Of a stretch of 56,191 nucleotides of DNA, positions 9,270 to 18,450 are shown in pieces. The DNA comes from Lachnospiraceae bacterium. GTDB lineage: Bacteria > Bacillota > Clostridia > Lachnospirales > Lachnospiraceae. The position numbers were made by a program, and so were the translations under genes. The notes under the pieces are model-generated. The model did not search any database and was not told where the DNA came from. It worked only from the letters and a program-made list of their open reading frames with translations. Positions within the stretch are counted from its first letter, which is position 1, and every line of letters starts with the position of its first letter. The stretch covers positions 1 to 56,191 of the forward strand of contig JAGCVY010000030.1 in the NCBI GenBank assembly GCA_017962105.1, given 5' to 3'.

Positions 9270-9283
9270 TCTAAGTACTTAGA
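9270..9283. repeat. 14-bp perfect palindrome at the fhs/adaptor junction
   Basis: TCTAAGTACTTAGA is its own reverse complement. It covers the fhs stop codon (9279-9281) and ends just before the ribosome binding site of the first adaptor gene. A palindrome this perfect between functionally unrelated genes could be an operator or a short RNA hairpin; there is no T-run, so it is not a terminator. Confidence 0.6.
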
Positions 9284-10949
9284 ATAATCCGTCTATTTTT
9301 CCTTCTTCATTTACGTCGATACGCTCTGCTGCCGGCGATTTCGGAAGTCCGGGCATGGTCATGATCGTTCCGGTGATCGCAACGACAAACCCTGCGCCTG
9401 CAGAGACATAAACCTCACGGACATTGACCGTGAATCCCGTGGGACGTCCGAGCTTCTTCGGATCATCCGAGAGGGAATACTGCGTTTTCGCCATACACAC
9501 CGGCATGTTCCCAAACCCTAATTCCGTAAGCCTGTCGAGAGTCGCAAGGGCCGCCGGGTCAAAGGAGACGCCGTCCGCTCCGTAGATCTTCGTCGCCACG
9601 GTCTCGATCTTCTCCTTAAGAGGCATCTCATCCGGATAGAGAGTGTGGAAGTTCGACGGCTTGTTCTCGAGGGTATCCAGGAGATGCTCCGCAAGCTCGA
9701 TCCCGCCTTCACCGCCTTTGCCCCATACCTCGGAGAGCGCAAAGTCGCATCCTCTCTCCCGGCAGAACTGCTCAACGTACGAAAGCTCCGCGTCGGTATC
9801 CTCGGTGAAGCGGTTCAGCGTGACGACAACCGGAACATCGTACTGCTTCAGGTTCTCGATATGCTTCTCCATGTTGACGATACCGGCCTTCAGTGCGGTA
9901 AGATTTTCCGCAGCCAGCTCCGTCTTCGGAACGCCGCCGTTGTACTTGAGGGCACGCACCGTTGCCACAAGAACGATCGCATCGGGCTTAAGACCTGCCA
10001 TGCGGCACTTGATGTCGAGGAACTTCTCCGCGCCGAGATCCGCGCCGAAGCCTGCCTCCGTGATCACGTAGTCCGCCAGCTTCAAAGCCGCCTTGGTGGC
10101 GCGGACGCTGTTACATCCGTGAGCAATGTTGGCAAAGGGACCGCCGTGAACAAGGGCGGGTGTATTTTCGATGGTCTGGATCAGATTCGGACGGATCGCG
10201 TCCTTCAACAGCGCAGCCATCGAGCCGACAGCCTTCAGATCCGCAGCAGTGACCGGAGTCCCGTCATAGCGGTAGGCGACAATGATGCGGCCGAGGCGGC
10301 GCTTCAGATCCGCGATATCATCTGCGAGGCAGAGGATTGCTATGATCTCGGACGCCACCGTGATGATGAAATGATCCTCACGGACGACGCCGTCGGATTT
10401 CTTGCCCATACCGATCACGATGTTGCGGAGCGCCCTGTCGTTCATGTCGAGGCATCGTTTCCACACCACCTGCTTGGGATCGATCCCGAGCGCATTGCCC
10501 TGCATGATATGATTGTCAAGCATGGCCGCAAGGAGGTTATTGGCCGATGTGATCGCATGGAAGTCACCCGTAAAATGGAGGTTCAGGTCTTCCATCGGTA
10601 CCACCTGGGCATATCCGCCGCCTGCAGCACCGCCCTTGATCCCGAAGCACGGTCCGAGAGACGGCTCACGAAGGGCGATGACCGCCTTCTTACCGAGTTT
10701 TCCCATGGCCTCGCCGAGGCCTACCGTCGTGGTGGTTTTTCCTTCGCCGGCCGGTGTGGGGTTGATGGCCGTGACAAGCACAAGCTTGCCGTCCGGTCTG
10801 CCCTCCAGGGACTCGAGAAACTCATCCGAGAGCTTGGCTTTGTATTTGCCATAAAGCTCCAGATCGTCCATGGCAATGTCCAGTTTTTTCGCAACCTCCC
10901 AAATGGGCTGCATCTTTGCTTCCTGCGAGATTTGAATATCGGTTTTCAT
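9279..10949 (-). CDS. fhs: Formate--tetrahydrofolate ligase
   Basis: 556 residues, the full family length. The enzyme makes 10-formyl-tetrahydrofolate from formate, THF and ATP in the cytoplasm and feeds one-carbon metabolism. The ATP-binding loop [20 protein letters not shown] is near residues 65-85. Family segments such as [40 protein letters not shown] and [19 protein letters not shown] follow. ATG 10949 has an AGGAGG site and a near-consensus promoter sits at 10981-11009. Only 22 bases separate it from the exporter genes, so read-through into them is likely unless another promoter exists. Confidence 0.98.
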   Translation of the reverse strand: MKTDIQISQEAKMQPIWEVAKKLDIAMDDLELYGKYKAKLSDEFLESLEGRPDGKLVLVTAINPTPAGEGKTTTTVGLGEAMGKLGKKAVIALREPSLGPCFGIKGGAAGGGYAQVVPMEDLNLHFTGDFHAITSANNLLAAMLDNHIMQGNALGIDPKQVVWKRCLDMNDRALRNIVIGMGKKSDGVVREDHFIITVASEIIAILCLADDIADLKRRLGRIIVAYRYDGTPVTAADLKAVGSMAALLKDAIRPNLIQTIENTPALVHGGPFANIAHGCNSVRATKAALKLADYVITEAGFGADLGAEKFLDIKCRMAGLKPDAIVLVATVRALKYNGGVPKTELAAENLTALKAGIVNMEKHIENLKQYDVPVVVTLNRFTEDTDAELSYVEQFCRERGCDFALSEVWGKGGEGGIELAEHLLDTLENKPSNFHTLYPDEMPLKEKIETVATKIYGADGVSFDPAALATLDRLTELGFGNMPVCMAKTQYSLSDDPKKLGRPTGFTVNVREVYVSAGAGFVVAITGTIMTMPGLPKSPAAERIDVNEEGKIDGLF

Positions 10950-10980
10950 ACCTACCTCCTGCGTTACGCAAACCTTGATT

Positions 10981-11009
10981 ATTATATCAAATTAGATTTC
11001 TGATTCCAA
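10981..11009 (-). promoter_or_regulatory. Sigma-A-type promoter of fhs
   Basis: On the minus strand the -35 box is TTGGAA (11004-11009) and the -10 box is TATAAT (10981-10986), with a 17-base spacer. It lies in the 110-base gap between manA and fhs. Nearby at about 11028-11038 is the short inverted repeat CACAATTTGTG, a possible operator-like element. Confidence 0.72.
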
Positions 11010-11059
11010 CGAAGATTCCGTGCACAAATTGTGTAAATTCCGTGAAAAACGATAAGCCG

Positions 11060-11992
11060 TCACACCCTTGTCACGATCGCTGCAAACCGCCCCGTGACAT
11101 GCATTTCACCGTACCCTGCGGCAAGGATCATATGATCGCCCTTGGCAATGCGGTTGCCGTCCAAAAAGCCCTCACCCTCGATGACGCTCATGGTGTGGAA
11201 CATACCCGACAGCGGGATTTCGGCGGTGCCGTCCACATCCAGCTTGTAGACGGTGTAAAAACGGCAATCCACATAGCGTGTCAACACAGCCTCCGGAAAA
11301 TTCCGGACCGTCGGTTCGATCGGTTTCTCCTCAAAGGGTACCCGGATGACATCGAGGCTCCGGGCGATATGAAGCGGCCGCTTCACCCCGTTCTGCAGAC
11401 GGTCGTAATCATACAGCCGGTACGTGACGTCGCTGCTCTCCTGGGTCTCCAGAAGAAGCGTCCCCTTCTTAATGGCGTGGACCGTTCCCGGTTCGATCTG
11501 GAAGAAGTCTCCCGCCTTCACGGGGATTTCCCGGATCAGTTCCCGGAACCGTCCCCCCGCGATCATCGACCGGAGTTCCTCAGGGGTTTTTGCGTTATGG
11601 CCGATGACGATGGTCGCTCCCTCCGCGGCATCGAGCACATACCAGCACTCGGTTTTGCCGCAGGCACCGTTCTCGTGTTCCGCGGCATAAGCGTCGTCCG
11701 GATGCACCTGAATGCTCAGGTCGTCCTGCGCGTCGATGATCTTGATGAGAAGCGGAAAATCCTCATCCGCCCCGGGATTCCCGAACAACTCCGGCCGGGT
11801 TTTCCAAAGCTCCGACAGCTTTTGTCCGTCGAAACGTCCTCCGCGCACGGTGCAGTCGCCCTTCTCATGAGCGCTGATGCCCCAGCATTCCCCGGTCCGG
11901 TCCGACGGAAGCACATACCCGAAATCCGCCAGCTTCGTGCCGCCCCAGATCATTTCCCGAAGGACGGGCTGTAAATACAACAACTGTTTCAT
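11060..11992 (-). CDS. manA: Mannose-6-phosphate isomerase, class I (short form)
   Basis: 310 residues, matching the short Bacillota ManA/Pmi type. It interconverts mannose 6-phosphate and fructose 6-phosphate and binds zinc. Visible metal-site segments are SIQVHPDDAYAAEHE and GTVHAIKKGTLLLETQ; the N-terminal RVLREMIWGG-like segment (QPVLREMIWGGTKLADFGY) and the C-terminal cupin strands are present. Start ATG 11992 has no good ribosome binding site; a GC-rich hairpin-like region (12001-12043) precedes it. It follows the phosphohexomutase by 64 bases, so the pair probably act on the same hexose phosphates. Confidence 0.95.
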   Translation of the reverse strand: MKQLLYLQPVLREMIWGGTKLADFGYVLPSDRTGECWGISAHEKGDCTVRGGRFDGQKLSELWKTRPELFGNPGADEDFPLLIKIIDAQDDLSIQVHPDDAYAAEHENGACGKTECWYVLDAAEGATIVIGHNAKTPEELRSMIAGGRFRELIREIPVKAGDFFQIEPGTVHAIKKGTLLLETQESSDVTYRLYDYDRLQNGVKRPLHIARSLDVIRVPFEEKPIEPTVRNFPEAVLTRYVDCRFYTVYKLDVDGTAEIPLSGMFHTMSVIEGEGFLDGNRIAKGDHMILAAGYGEMHVTGRFAAIVTRV

Positions 11993-12056
11993 ACACGATA
12001 GCCGCGCGGCCGAGCCGTCCGTCTCCGAACCGCGCAGCCGCGCTTTTATTCCTTTC

Positions 12057-13781
12057 TTACTTTGACAGCTCCATCATCGCTGCATCGAGTTTTGCAAGCT
12101 TAACGTCCGCATCCTCGAACGAGGTGCCCTTGACGCCCATGTAGAACTTGATCTTCGGCTCCGTGCCGGACGGGCGCACGCAGGCCCATGCATTGTCCGT
12201 GAGATCAAAGTACAGGACGTTTGATTTCCGAAGGCCCGTAGGCTTTGTCTCCCCGGTTGCAAGATCCGTGATCACATCCTTCTCGTAGTCGCGGAACTCC
12301 TTCACATCGTAATCGCCGAGCTTCTTCGGCGGATTCTCGCGGATCGCGTCCATCATCTGCGCGATCTTGGCGGCACCCTCGAAGCCCTTCAGCTCGATGG
12401 TCTCAATGCCCTCGCGGAAGAAGCCGTATTTGCGGTAAATGTTCATCATCTGATCCCAGAGGGTAAGTCCCTGAGTGCGGTAGTATGCAGCGGCCTCGCA
12501 CAGCATCATGACGGCAACCACGGCGTCCTTGTCGCGGGCATGGGTTCCCACAAGACATCCGTAGCTCTCCTCAAAACCGAACTCGTAATGGCCGTGTCCG
12601 CTCTCCTCGGAAAGACGGATCAGTTCGCCGATGTACTTAAATCCGGTCAGGCACTCTTTGAGCTCCACGCCGTACTCTGCGGCGATCAGATCGGCCATGT
12701 TCGTGGAAACGATGGTCTTTACCAAAAATCCGTCGTCGTGGATCTTTCCGAGAGCCTTGCGCTGGCTCAACAGGTACTCGCAGATCAGCATGCCCGACAT
12801 GTTGCCGGTGAAGGACTTGTACTCCCCGCTGACGGAATCCTTGGCGAACACGCCGAGACGATCCGCGTCGGGGTCGGTGGCGAGGACAAGCTCCGCTCCC
12901 ACCTTCTGCGCCAATGCGAGTGCAAGCTCGAATGCGGCTTTATTTTCCGGGTTCGGACTCTTTACCGTCGGGAAATTCCCGTCGGGCTTCTCTTGCTCCG
13001 GCACCACATAGACCTGCTCGAAGCCGATCTCCTTAAGCACCCGGCGGACCGGCAGATTGCCCGTGCCGTGCAGCGGCGTATAGACGACCTTCATATCCTT
13101 GCCAACCTCGCGGCAGAGATCGCCCCGGATAACCTGCTTCTTAAGCTCGACCATGTAGCGGTCGTCGATCTCGCTGCCGATGACGAAGTAAAGGCCGCGG
13201 CGGATTGCCTCCACGCGGGAGATCGTGTGAACCTCCGCCCAGTCGGTCACGGCGTTCACCTCATCGATAATCTCCGCATCCTTCGGCGGTGTGACCTGGG
13301 CTCCGTCATCCCAGTATACCTTGTATCCGTTGTATTCCGCAGGGTTGTGGCTTGCCGTCACGACAATGCCGGCGATACAGCCGAGTTCGCGTACCGCAAA
13401 GGAAAGTTCCGGCGTCGGGCGAAGCGACTCAAAGCGGTACGCCTTGATCCCGTTCGCCGCAAGACACAGCGCCGCCTCCTCGCTGAACTCGATGGACATC
13501 CGTCTCGAGTCATAGGCGATGGCTACGCCCTTCTCTGCGCCGCCCTCCTTGAGGATGAAGTTTGCCAACCCCTGTGTCGCCTTGCGAACCGTGTAAAGGT
13601 TCATGCGGTTCGTGCCTGCGCCGATGATACCGCGAAGGCCGCCCGTACCGAACTCAAGGCTTCGGTAGAACCGGTCTTTGATCTCGTTCTCATCCCCTGC
13701 AATTACAGCAAGCTCCTTCTTGGTGCCCTCGTCAAAATACGGGTTTTCGCACCAGAAACGATACTCGTCCATGTACTCCAT
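12057..13781 (-). CDS. pgcA: Alpha-phosphohexomutase (phosphoglucomutase/phosphomannomutase)
   Basis: 574 residues, the length of Gram-positive PgcA-type phosphoglucomutases. The catalytic phosphoserine loop TASHNPAEYNGYK, metal-binding loop DPDADRLGV, sugar-binding loop GFEESYG and phosphate-binding loop RPSGTEPKIKFY are all intact. It interconverts hexose 6- and 1-phosphates for polysaccharide and nucleotide-sugar synthesis; glucose versus mannose preference cannot be fixed from sequence alone. ATG 13781 follows AAGGAGG. Upstream is a 111-base gap with a 15-bp palindrome and one CGGAAAATG motif; downstream is manA. Confidence 0.93.
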   Translation of the reverse strand: MEYMDEYRFWCENPYFDEGTKKELAVIAGDENEIKDRFYRSLEFGTGGLRGIIGAGTNRMNLYTVRKATQGLANFILKEGGAEKGVAIAYDSRRMSIEFSEEAALCLAANGIKAYRFESLRPTPELSFAVRELGCIAGIVVTASHNPAEYNGYKVYWDDGAQVTPPKDAEIIDEVNAVTDWAEVHTISRVEAIRRGLYFVIGSEIDDRYMVELKKQVIRGDLCREVGKDMKVVYTPLHGTGNLPVRRVLKEIGFEQVYVVPEQEKPDGNFPTVKSPNPENKAAFELALALAQKVGAELVLATDPDADRLGVFAKDSVSGEYKSFTGNMSGMLICEYLLSQRKALGKIHDDGFLVKTIVSTNMADLIAAEYGVELKECLTGFKYIGELIRLSEESGHGHYEFGFEESYGCLVGTHARDKDAVVAVMMLCEAAAYYRTQGLTLWDQMMNIYRKYGFFREGIETIELKGFEGAAKIAQMMDAIRENPPKKLGDYDVKEFRDYEKDVITDLATGETKPTGLRKSNVLYFDLTDNAWACVRPSGTEPKIKFYMGVKGTSFEDADVKLAKLDAAMMELSK

Positions 13782-13809
13782 ACCTGTCTTCCTCCTTGTT
13801 TTGCTCTTT

Positions 13810-13818
13810 CGGAAAATG
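13810..13818 (+). repeat. Intergenic copy of the CGGAAAATG motif (GH26-like/pgcA gap)
   Basis: Extended form TTCGGAAAATGC. It reads GCATTTTCCGAA in the gene direction, about 20 bases upstream of the pgcA ribosome binding site. It is one of 22 copies in the window. Confidence 0.7.
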
Positions 13819-13844
13819 CGCCCGCATGTTCCGTAATATCCACA

Positions 13845-13859
13845 ACGGGCAGTGCCCGT
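13845..13859. repeat. 15-base palindrome upstream of pgcA
   Basis: ACGGGCA-G-TGCCCGT, a perfect 7-bp inverted repeat around one base, in the 111-base gap between the GH26-like gene and pgcA. It has no following T-run, so an operator or RNA hairpin is more likely than a terminator. Confidence 0.55.
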
Positions 13860-13892
13860 ATCGCGCGATGTTTTGGTATTGCATGTCCGTAC

Positions 13893-15344
13893 CTATGACC
13901 GTCCCTTGACGGCGTTGAGGATCGGCCCGTAGACAACCCGGAATCGCGGCAATGCCGTGAGGGTTGTGAAATAATCGGTCTGCCATCCGTCTCCCTGTGC
14001 GGGATCATTTTCCCCGGACGCCGGAGGCGCATACAATGTGACGGCAGTCTCCCCGCCCGTGAAGCGACCGTCGAAAAATGCGCTGCTCGCGTCGATGCAT
14101 TTCACCCCGGGAGCCTTGTAGAACCATCTTCCGTTCACCTCAAACATCAGGTTGGCATCCGCCAGTTCCCCGTCGAAGTACGCCTCAAACAGTACCGGCG
14201 CACCGGTCAGCTCCATTGGGATGCAAACGGCCTCGAAGTCCTCCGTTCCACCGTAGCGGAGCGTAAGCGGCAGCTTCACAGCCCTGCCTGCCCTGCGGGA
14301 CGGCGAGAAGAACGGATCCTTTATGATATCCCGGTACACGGACAGCACCGGCTGCTCAACACCGTTGTCCGGGTTGTTCGGGTCCTCGATCTCCAGCCCC
14401 AGACGTCCGCGGTCGCGGAACTGATACATGGTGAAGCCCGAAAGCCAATGCTCCCGGTCCGCCTTCAAAAGCTCACAGAACCGCGCAACCTTCTCCGCCT
14501 GATAGAACGGTCCGGTCACATCGCCGTCGGCGTTTAGCTCGGACATGACCATGGGCTTCTTTACGCCGTCGTTCATGATCGTGTACCGGCGGTAACTCTT
14601 CTTCGCCAGCTTGTAGATATCGTCCGTGTCGTAGTCCGCGGCGCTTCTTCCGTCGACGCAGACATCGTTTGGCCAGCCCCAATGCAGTGCGAGATACCGG
14701 TCAACCGACACGATGTCCGCCGCCTTGGCAGCCTCCGTGAAGATGTCCTCCATCACCATTTTCCGCTCGGAAAGCTCCTTGCAGCCGTCGAGGCACAGGA
14801 CAACCTTGCAGTTGGGAGCCTCCGCATGGAACACTCTGCAGGCGCGGACAAAGAACTCCGCCACCTGCTCGTAGGACGCCCTCTTGTTGAAGGAGAACCA
14901 GCTGCCCGTCGCCTCGTGGTTGATGCGCACCGTCATGCGGCCGAAGGTCCGAAGATCCCTCGCAACCGCCGCGATATGTTCATCCATAAGGATCGGATCC
15001 ATGGTGAGCGTAAGACACACATCCTGCCCATGTCTGCGGATAGCCCGCATCTGCTCAAACACCGGACCGTCATGGCTGCCGCCAAGGCCTCCCGTGTACG
15101 GAAAATAATCGTCGTACGGGTAGTCCCAGGCAAACTGCGCGTCGTGGGCATGGGCAACGCTCGCTCGGAGCGGCCACCCCTCGTCGTTTGGATAGTAACA
15201 ATACATCAGATTGATGGCGCGGTGCGGGCGGCCGAGTCTGGTCAGGATATAGTCCTGATTTACATACTCTCCGCGCTCGCTTCCGTCGCACAGATCCACC
15301 GCACAGACGGCGGGTCCGAACCGGACCAGATAGGGTTTACGCAT
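13893..15344 (-). CDS. GH26-like TIM-barrel protein, putative cytoplasmic glycosidase
   Basis: 483 residues, no signal peptide. The segment MTVRINHEATGSWFSF resembles the R-x-x-HE-x-x-GSWF acid/base motif of GH26 mannanases. MVMSELNADGD could carry the nucleophile Glu at the end of a later strand. SVDRYLALHWGWPNDV sits where GH26 proteins have a substrate-contact loop, and a C-terminal beta domain (about 345-480) follows. Its neighbours are the phosphohexomutase and mannose-6-phosphate isomerase genes, which fits mannose-containing glycans, but lack of a signal peptide implies action on imported oligosaccharides or phosphorylated substrates. Specificity is inferred only; another clan GH-A family is possible. 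Confidence 0.6.
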   Translation of the reverse strand: MRKPYLVRFGPAVCAVDLCDGSERGEYVNQDYILTRLGRPHRAINLMYCYYPNDEGWPLRASVAHAHDAQFAWDYPYDDYFPYTGGLGGSHDGPVFEQMRAIRRHGQDVCLTLTMDPILMDEHIAAVARDLRTFGRMTVRINHEATGSWFSFNKRASYEQVAEFFVRACRVFHAEAPNCKVVLCLDGCKELSERKMVMEDIFTEAAKAADIVSVDRYLALHWGWPNDVCVDGRSAADYDTDDIYKLAKKSYRRYTIMNDGVKKPMVMSELNADGDVTGPFYQAEKVARFCELLKADREHWLSGFTMYQFRDRGRLGLEIEDPNNPDNGVEQPVLSVYRDIIKDPFFSPSRRAGRAVKLPLTLRYGGTEDFEAVCIPMELTGAPVLFEAYFDGELADANLMFEVNGRWFYKAPGVKCIDASSAFFDGRFTGGETAVTLYAPPASGENDPAQGDGWQTDYFTTLTALPRFRVVYGPILNAVKGRS

Positions 15345-15374
15345 ACCGTTTTCCTTTCCTCATTACACGCTTTT

Positions 15375-18300
15375 TTATCTTCCGCGGATTGCGTCGATCG
15401 GACGTTTTCTTGCGAACAGGTAAACCGGAAGAAAACTAGCAATCATCGCTGTTCCGAAGGCAACCGCAAAGATCAGAAGAATCTGTTTCATACCGAACTC
15501 CATCAGACTGACATGGAATGCCCGGATGATGTAATAGTTGGCCATGCCGGCCAAAACCGCCGTGAGTATCGACGCCATGATGGCACAGATCAGCGCGACC
15601 GCGCAGGCTTCCGACCCGAAAATCCGGTAGACATCCGCACCTCGGGAACCGATTGCCCGAAGGATACCGACCTCGCGCTTCTTGTACACGATACTGTTGG
15701 CGATAAAGCTGGTCATCAAAAGTGCTGCAAACACAGCGAAGAAAATACCGATACCGACCAGAACTTTTCCCGCGACGGACATTGCGATGTCCGCAGCGTC
15801 GATCTCGACATTGTATTTGGTCTGCATCTGATACCGGAATTCCCCGTCTCCCTCGTGGGTAAACTCGATGAAACTGTCAAGATCCCGGCGATTTTCCGGC
15901 AGACGTACCATTGCTCCGCAGTACGGCATGTTGACGCTGCCGATGACCTCGAGTTCCTTCGGATCGCCGACGATCGCATACCCGAATTCCAGTTCCTTTC
16001 CGTCCTTCTCGGACGGAAGCATGCCGATGATATTTAAAGTCGTTGTCTTTCTCGTACCATCCGAGTAGCCGTCGTCATAAGAAACATCGTAATACCCGTA
16101 GTAATAGTCGTAGTCGCCCAGGCAGAGGATTTTCACCTCTGTCAGCTTGCAGACGCGTTCCAGAAGCGCAAGCATTTCGCTGTCGTTCAGATCCGTAAGG
16201 TATCTTCTGTTTTCCCGGCGTTCATACATTGTGGCAGTGACGCTGTCACGGAATTCGGTCCCGTCACCGATCCCGTATTTTCCGTTATCGTCCTCAAAAT
16301 ACGGTTCATCGTAATACGGATCGTCGTACGGGTCGTCATAGTTATCATCTTTCGGTTTTGTCCCGTCCCCATCCGGATCCCCGAATCCGTCATCTTCCGG
16401 TTTGCGGGAATACTCTTTGATGGTCTCGTCGATGCCCAGATAGATCCGGTTGTTGGAGGAAAGGATGTTCATCAGGTACCGTCTTGCAAGGTCGCGGCTC
16501 ACATAACAGGTCACGACATCCTTGCCTCCGTCCGCGGGATCCTGAAAATCCAGATGCGGGATCACATCGATGGATGCGATATCCGCAAGCAGAGGTATCA
16601 CGTTCGTCATGTCATCCTCAACGGTAAATACGACCCGCTTTTCGGCACTGGAAAATCTCGCCATCATGTGGCGTTCCACGAACCCCTTTCCCACCAGGTT
16701 GCAGGACGCCGGGTTACTCTTGACATCGTATTGGAAATCGGAAGCGACAACCATGGCCATAGCCTCCGACAGGAGGGAGCTTAACCCTAAGCCGCCGCGT
16801 CCGTCCATCATTTTTCCGTAGAGCTCCGTCATCCGGTTCACGTAGGACATGTAATTCAACCCGGTATCCAGGATGCCGGTGACGACAAGCTCCTCCCCGC
16901 CGGAGAGGGAAACGGTGGTGCCGATGATGTCCGACATCTTGGGCAATTTGGATCCGTTCGCCAGAGCGCTGTACAGCATCATATCGTACATCACTTTACT
17001 GATCAGGACTTCATCCTTCGACCCGTCCGGCAGCTCCCCCTCAAGCAGTTTGCAGCCGTACAGCTCCAAAAGGTCCTCATCGACCTCCATCCAACGGTCG
17101 ATGCTGCTGAAGTTCAACTCCTCAAGGATCTCGAACATCATGTTATTTCCGCCACCCTGACCGCTGTCGGTATCATACCAGGCCCTCATGTTTCCGATCT
17201 TGTAAACCGGATTGACCGAGACTCCGGTCTGATTGCGGAGTGCCTCCATCTCACGGTCATCGGTCAGCGGGGACGTTCTCCATTCCTGACGCCCGAAGGT
17301 GTCATGAAATGCAGTCTTTACCTCCTTCTCGACGAAAACGCTTCTGACGTTTTCGGTCCGGAAGGCTTTGCTGACGGTTTTGACATAATTGTAATCCGCA
17401 ACGGTGGCCGCCAGTCCGAACATGGAAAATGCAAGCATTGACATCAGCACGGTGAAAACGAGTTTCACTTTTTTGCTCTTAAGGCCGCCGACACCGATCC
17501 GGGCAGCTCTTCGCATCGGAAGCTTGGAGCGGATCCGGTCGAAAAACTTCTTTCCGGTTCCTTCGGGGACCTCTCCCGTCGGTTCAAAGGAGAAGCCCTT
17601 CGTCAGATTGCTGTCGACGCGGATACGGAGCTGCTCCTCCGGGTGTTCCGCGATATAGCGGTTGATCTGCTCACGGTCCTCCGCAGTCAGCTCATACCCT
17701 CCCGGGACGCGGCAGACTCCGTCGTCGAGAAGCATTTTTTTCGTCTCCTCGCCGCTGACAGGAGCCTTTGTGACATCGGAAATGATGCGTCCGTCCGCCA
17801 GCTCGATGATGCGGTCGGCATACAGCTCCGAATACTCCCGGTCATGGGAGACAATGATCACCAGCTTCGTCTGCGAGAGCTTCTTCAAGGTATCGAAAAC
17901 CTGTTTTCCGGTGGCACTGTCCAACGCGCCGGTGGGTTCGTCGGCAAGAATGATCTTGGGATTTTTCACAAGCGCTCTCGCTATGGCGACACGCTGCAGC
18001 TGACCGCCGGAAAGTTCATTTGGCCGTCTTTTTGCATACCCGTTCAGATCCACCTCGTCGAGGATTTTCTCGATCTCCCCGGACGTTGCGGTTTTCCCCT
18101 GAAGCTCCAGCGCGAGGGCGATGTTGACGCCCACATTGAATTCCGGAAGCACGTTATACTCCTGAAACACAAAGCCGAGGCAGGCGTTCCGGTAGGAGTC
18201 AAAATCCGCCTGGGAAAAGCTTTTTGTGGACACCTCATCGATCACGATCTCACCGGAATCGTACCGGTCAAGGCCGCCCAGAAGATTTAAAAGCGTCGAT

Positions 18301-18434
18301 TTACCGCTTCCGGAACGACCGAGTAAAAACACCATTCCCGTTTCCGGGAACTTTATGGAAATGTCCTGCAAGGCCCGTACTTCCACGCTTCTGCGCGGGC
18401 GGTACGTCTTGCACAGATTCTTAACTTCTAACAT
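15375..18434 (-). CDS. ABC exporter: fused ATPase-FtsX permease (MacB-like), second of a tandem pair
   Basis: 1019 residues from ATG 18434, which follows GAGGGGGAG; a longer frame would overlap the upstream gene. The ATPase (about 1-230) has GRSGSGKST, NELSGGQLQRVAIAR, IILADEPTGALD and the switch His in SHDREYSE. A cytoplasmic linker (about 230-310) leads to helix 1 (VLMSMLAFSMFGLAATVADY). A large external domain of over 500 residues contains an Asp/Tyr/Gly-rich loop coded at about 16270-16405. Three C-terminal helices form the FtsX core and the protein ends KRPIDAIRGR. It is a paralogue of the gene just upstream (16-base gap) and the two may form a heterodimer. Substrate unknown; the type is related to peptide-resistance and lipoprotein exporters. 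Confidence 0.9.
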   Translation of the reverse strand: MLEVKNLCKTYRPRRSVEVRALQDISIKFPETGMVFLLGRSGSGKSTLLNLLGGLDRYDSGEIVIDEVSTKSFSQADFDSYRNACLGFVFQEYNVLPEFNVGVNIALALELQGKTATSGEIEKILDEVDLNGYAKRRPNELSGGQLQRVAIARALVKNPKIILADEPTGALDSATGKQVFDTLKKLSQTKLVIIVSHDREYSELYADRIIELADGRIISDVTKAPVSGEETKKMLLDDGVCRVPGGYELTAEDREQINRYIAEHPEEQLRIRVDSNLTKGFSFEPTGEVPEGTGKKFFDRIRSKLPMRRAARIGVGGLKSKKVKLVFTVLMSMLAFSMFGLAATVADYNYVKTVSKAFRTENVRSVFVEKEVKTAFHDTFGRQEWRTSPLTDDREMEALRNQTGVSVNPVYKIGNMRAWYDTDSGQGGGNNMMFEILEELNFSSIDRWMEVDEDLLELYGCKLLEGELPDGSKDEVLISKVMYDMMLYSALANGSKLPKMSDIIGTTVSLSGGEELVVTGILDTGLNYMSYVNRMTELYGKMMDGRGGLGLSSLLSEAMAMVVASDFQYDVKSNPASCNLVGKGFVERHMMARFSSAEKRVVFTVEDDMTNVIPLLADIASIDVIPHLDFQDPADGGKDVVTCYVSRDLARRYLMNILSSNNRIYLGIDETIKEYSRKPEDDGFGDPDGDGTKPKDDNYDDPYDDPYYDEPYFEDDNGKYGIGDGTEFRDSVTATMYERRENRRYLTDLNDSEMLALLERVCKLTEVKILCLGDYDYYYGYYDVSYDDGYSDGTRKTTTLNIIGMLPSEKDGKELEFGYAIVGDPKELEVIGSVNMPYCGAMVRLPENRRDLDSFIEFTHEGDGEFRYQMQTKYNVEIDAADIAMSVAGKVLVGIGIFFAVFAALLMTSFIANSIVYKKREVGILRAIGSRGADVYRIFGSEACAVALICAIMASILTAVLAGMANYYIIRAFHVSLMEFGMKQILLIFAVAFGTAMIASFLPVYLFARKRPIDAIRGR

Positions 18435-18450
18435 ACTGTTTCTCCCCCTC

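Noticed and set aside
12000-12043. GC-rich hairpin between pgcA and manA as a terminator
   Set aside because: The stem is plausible (GCGCGG/CCGCGC) but there is no T-run before the manA start, so I do not call a terminator.
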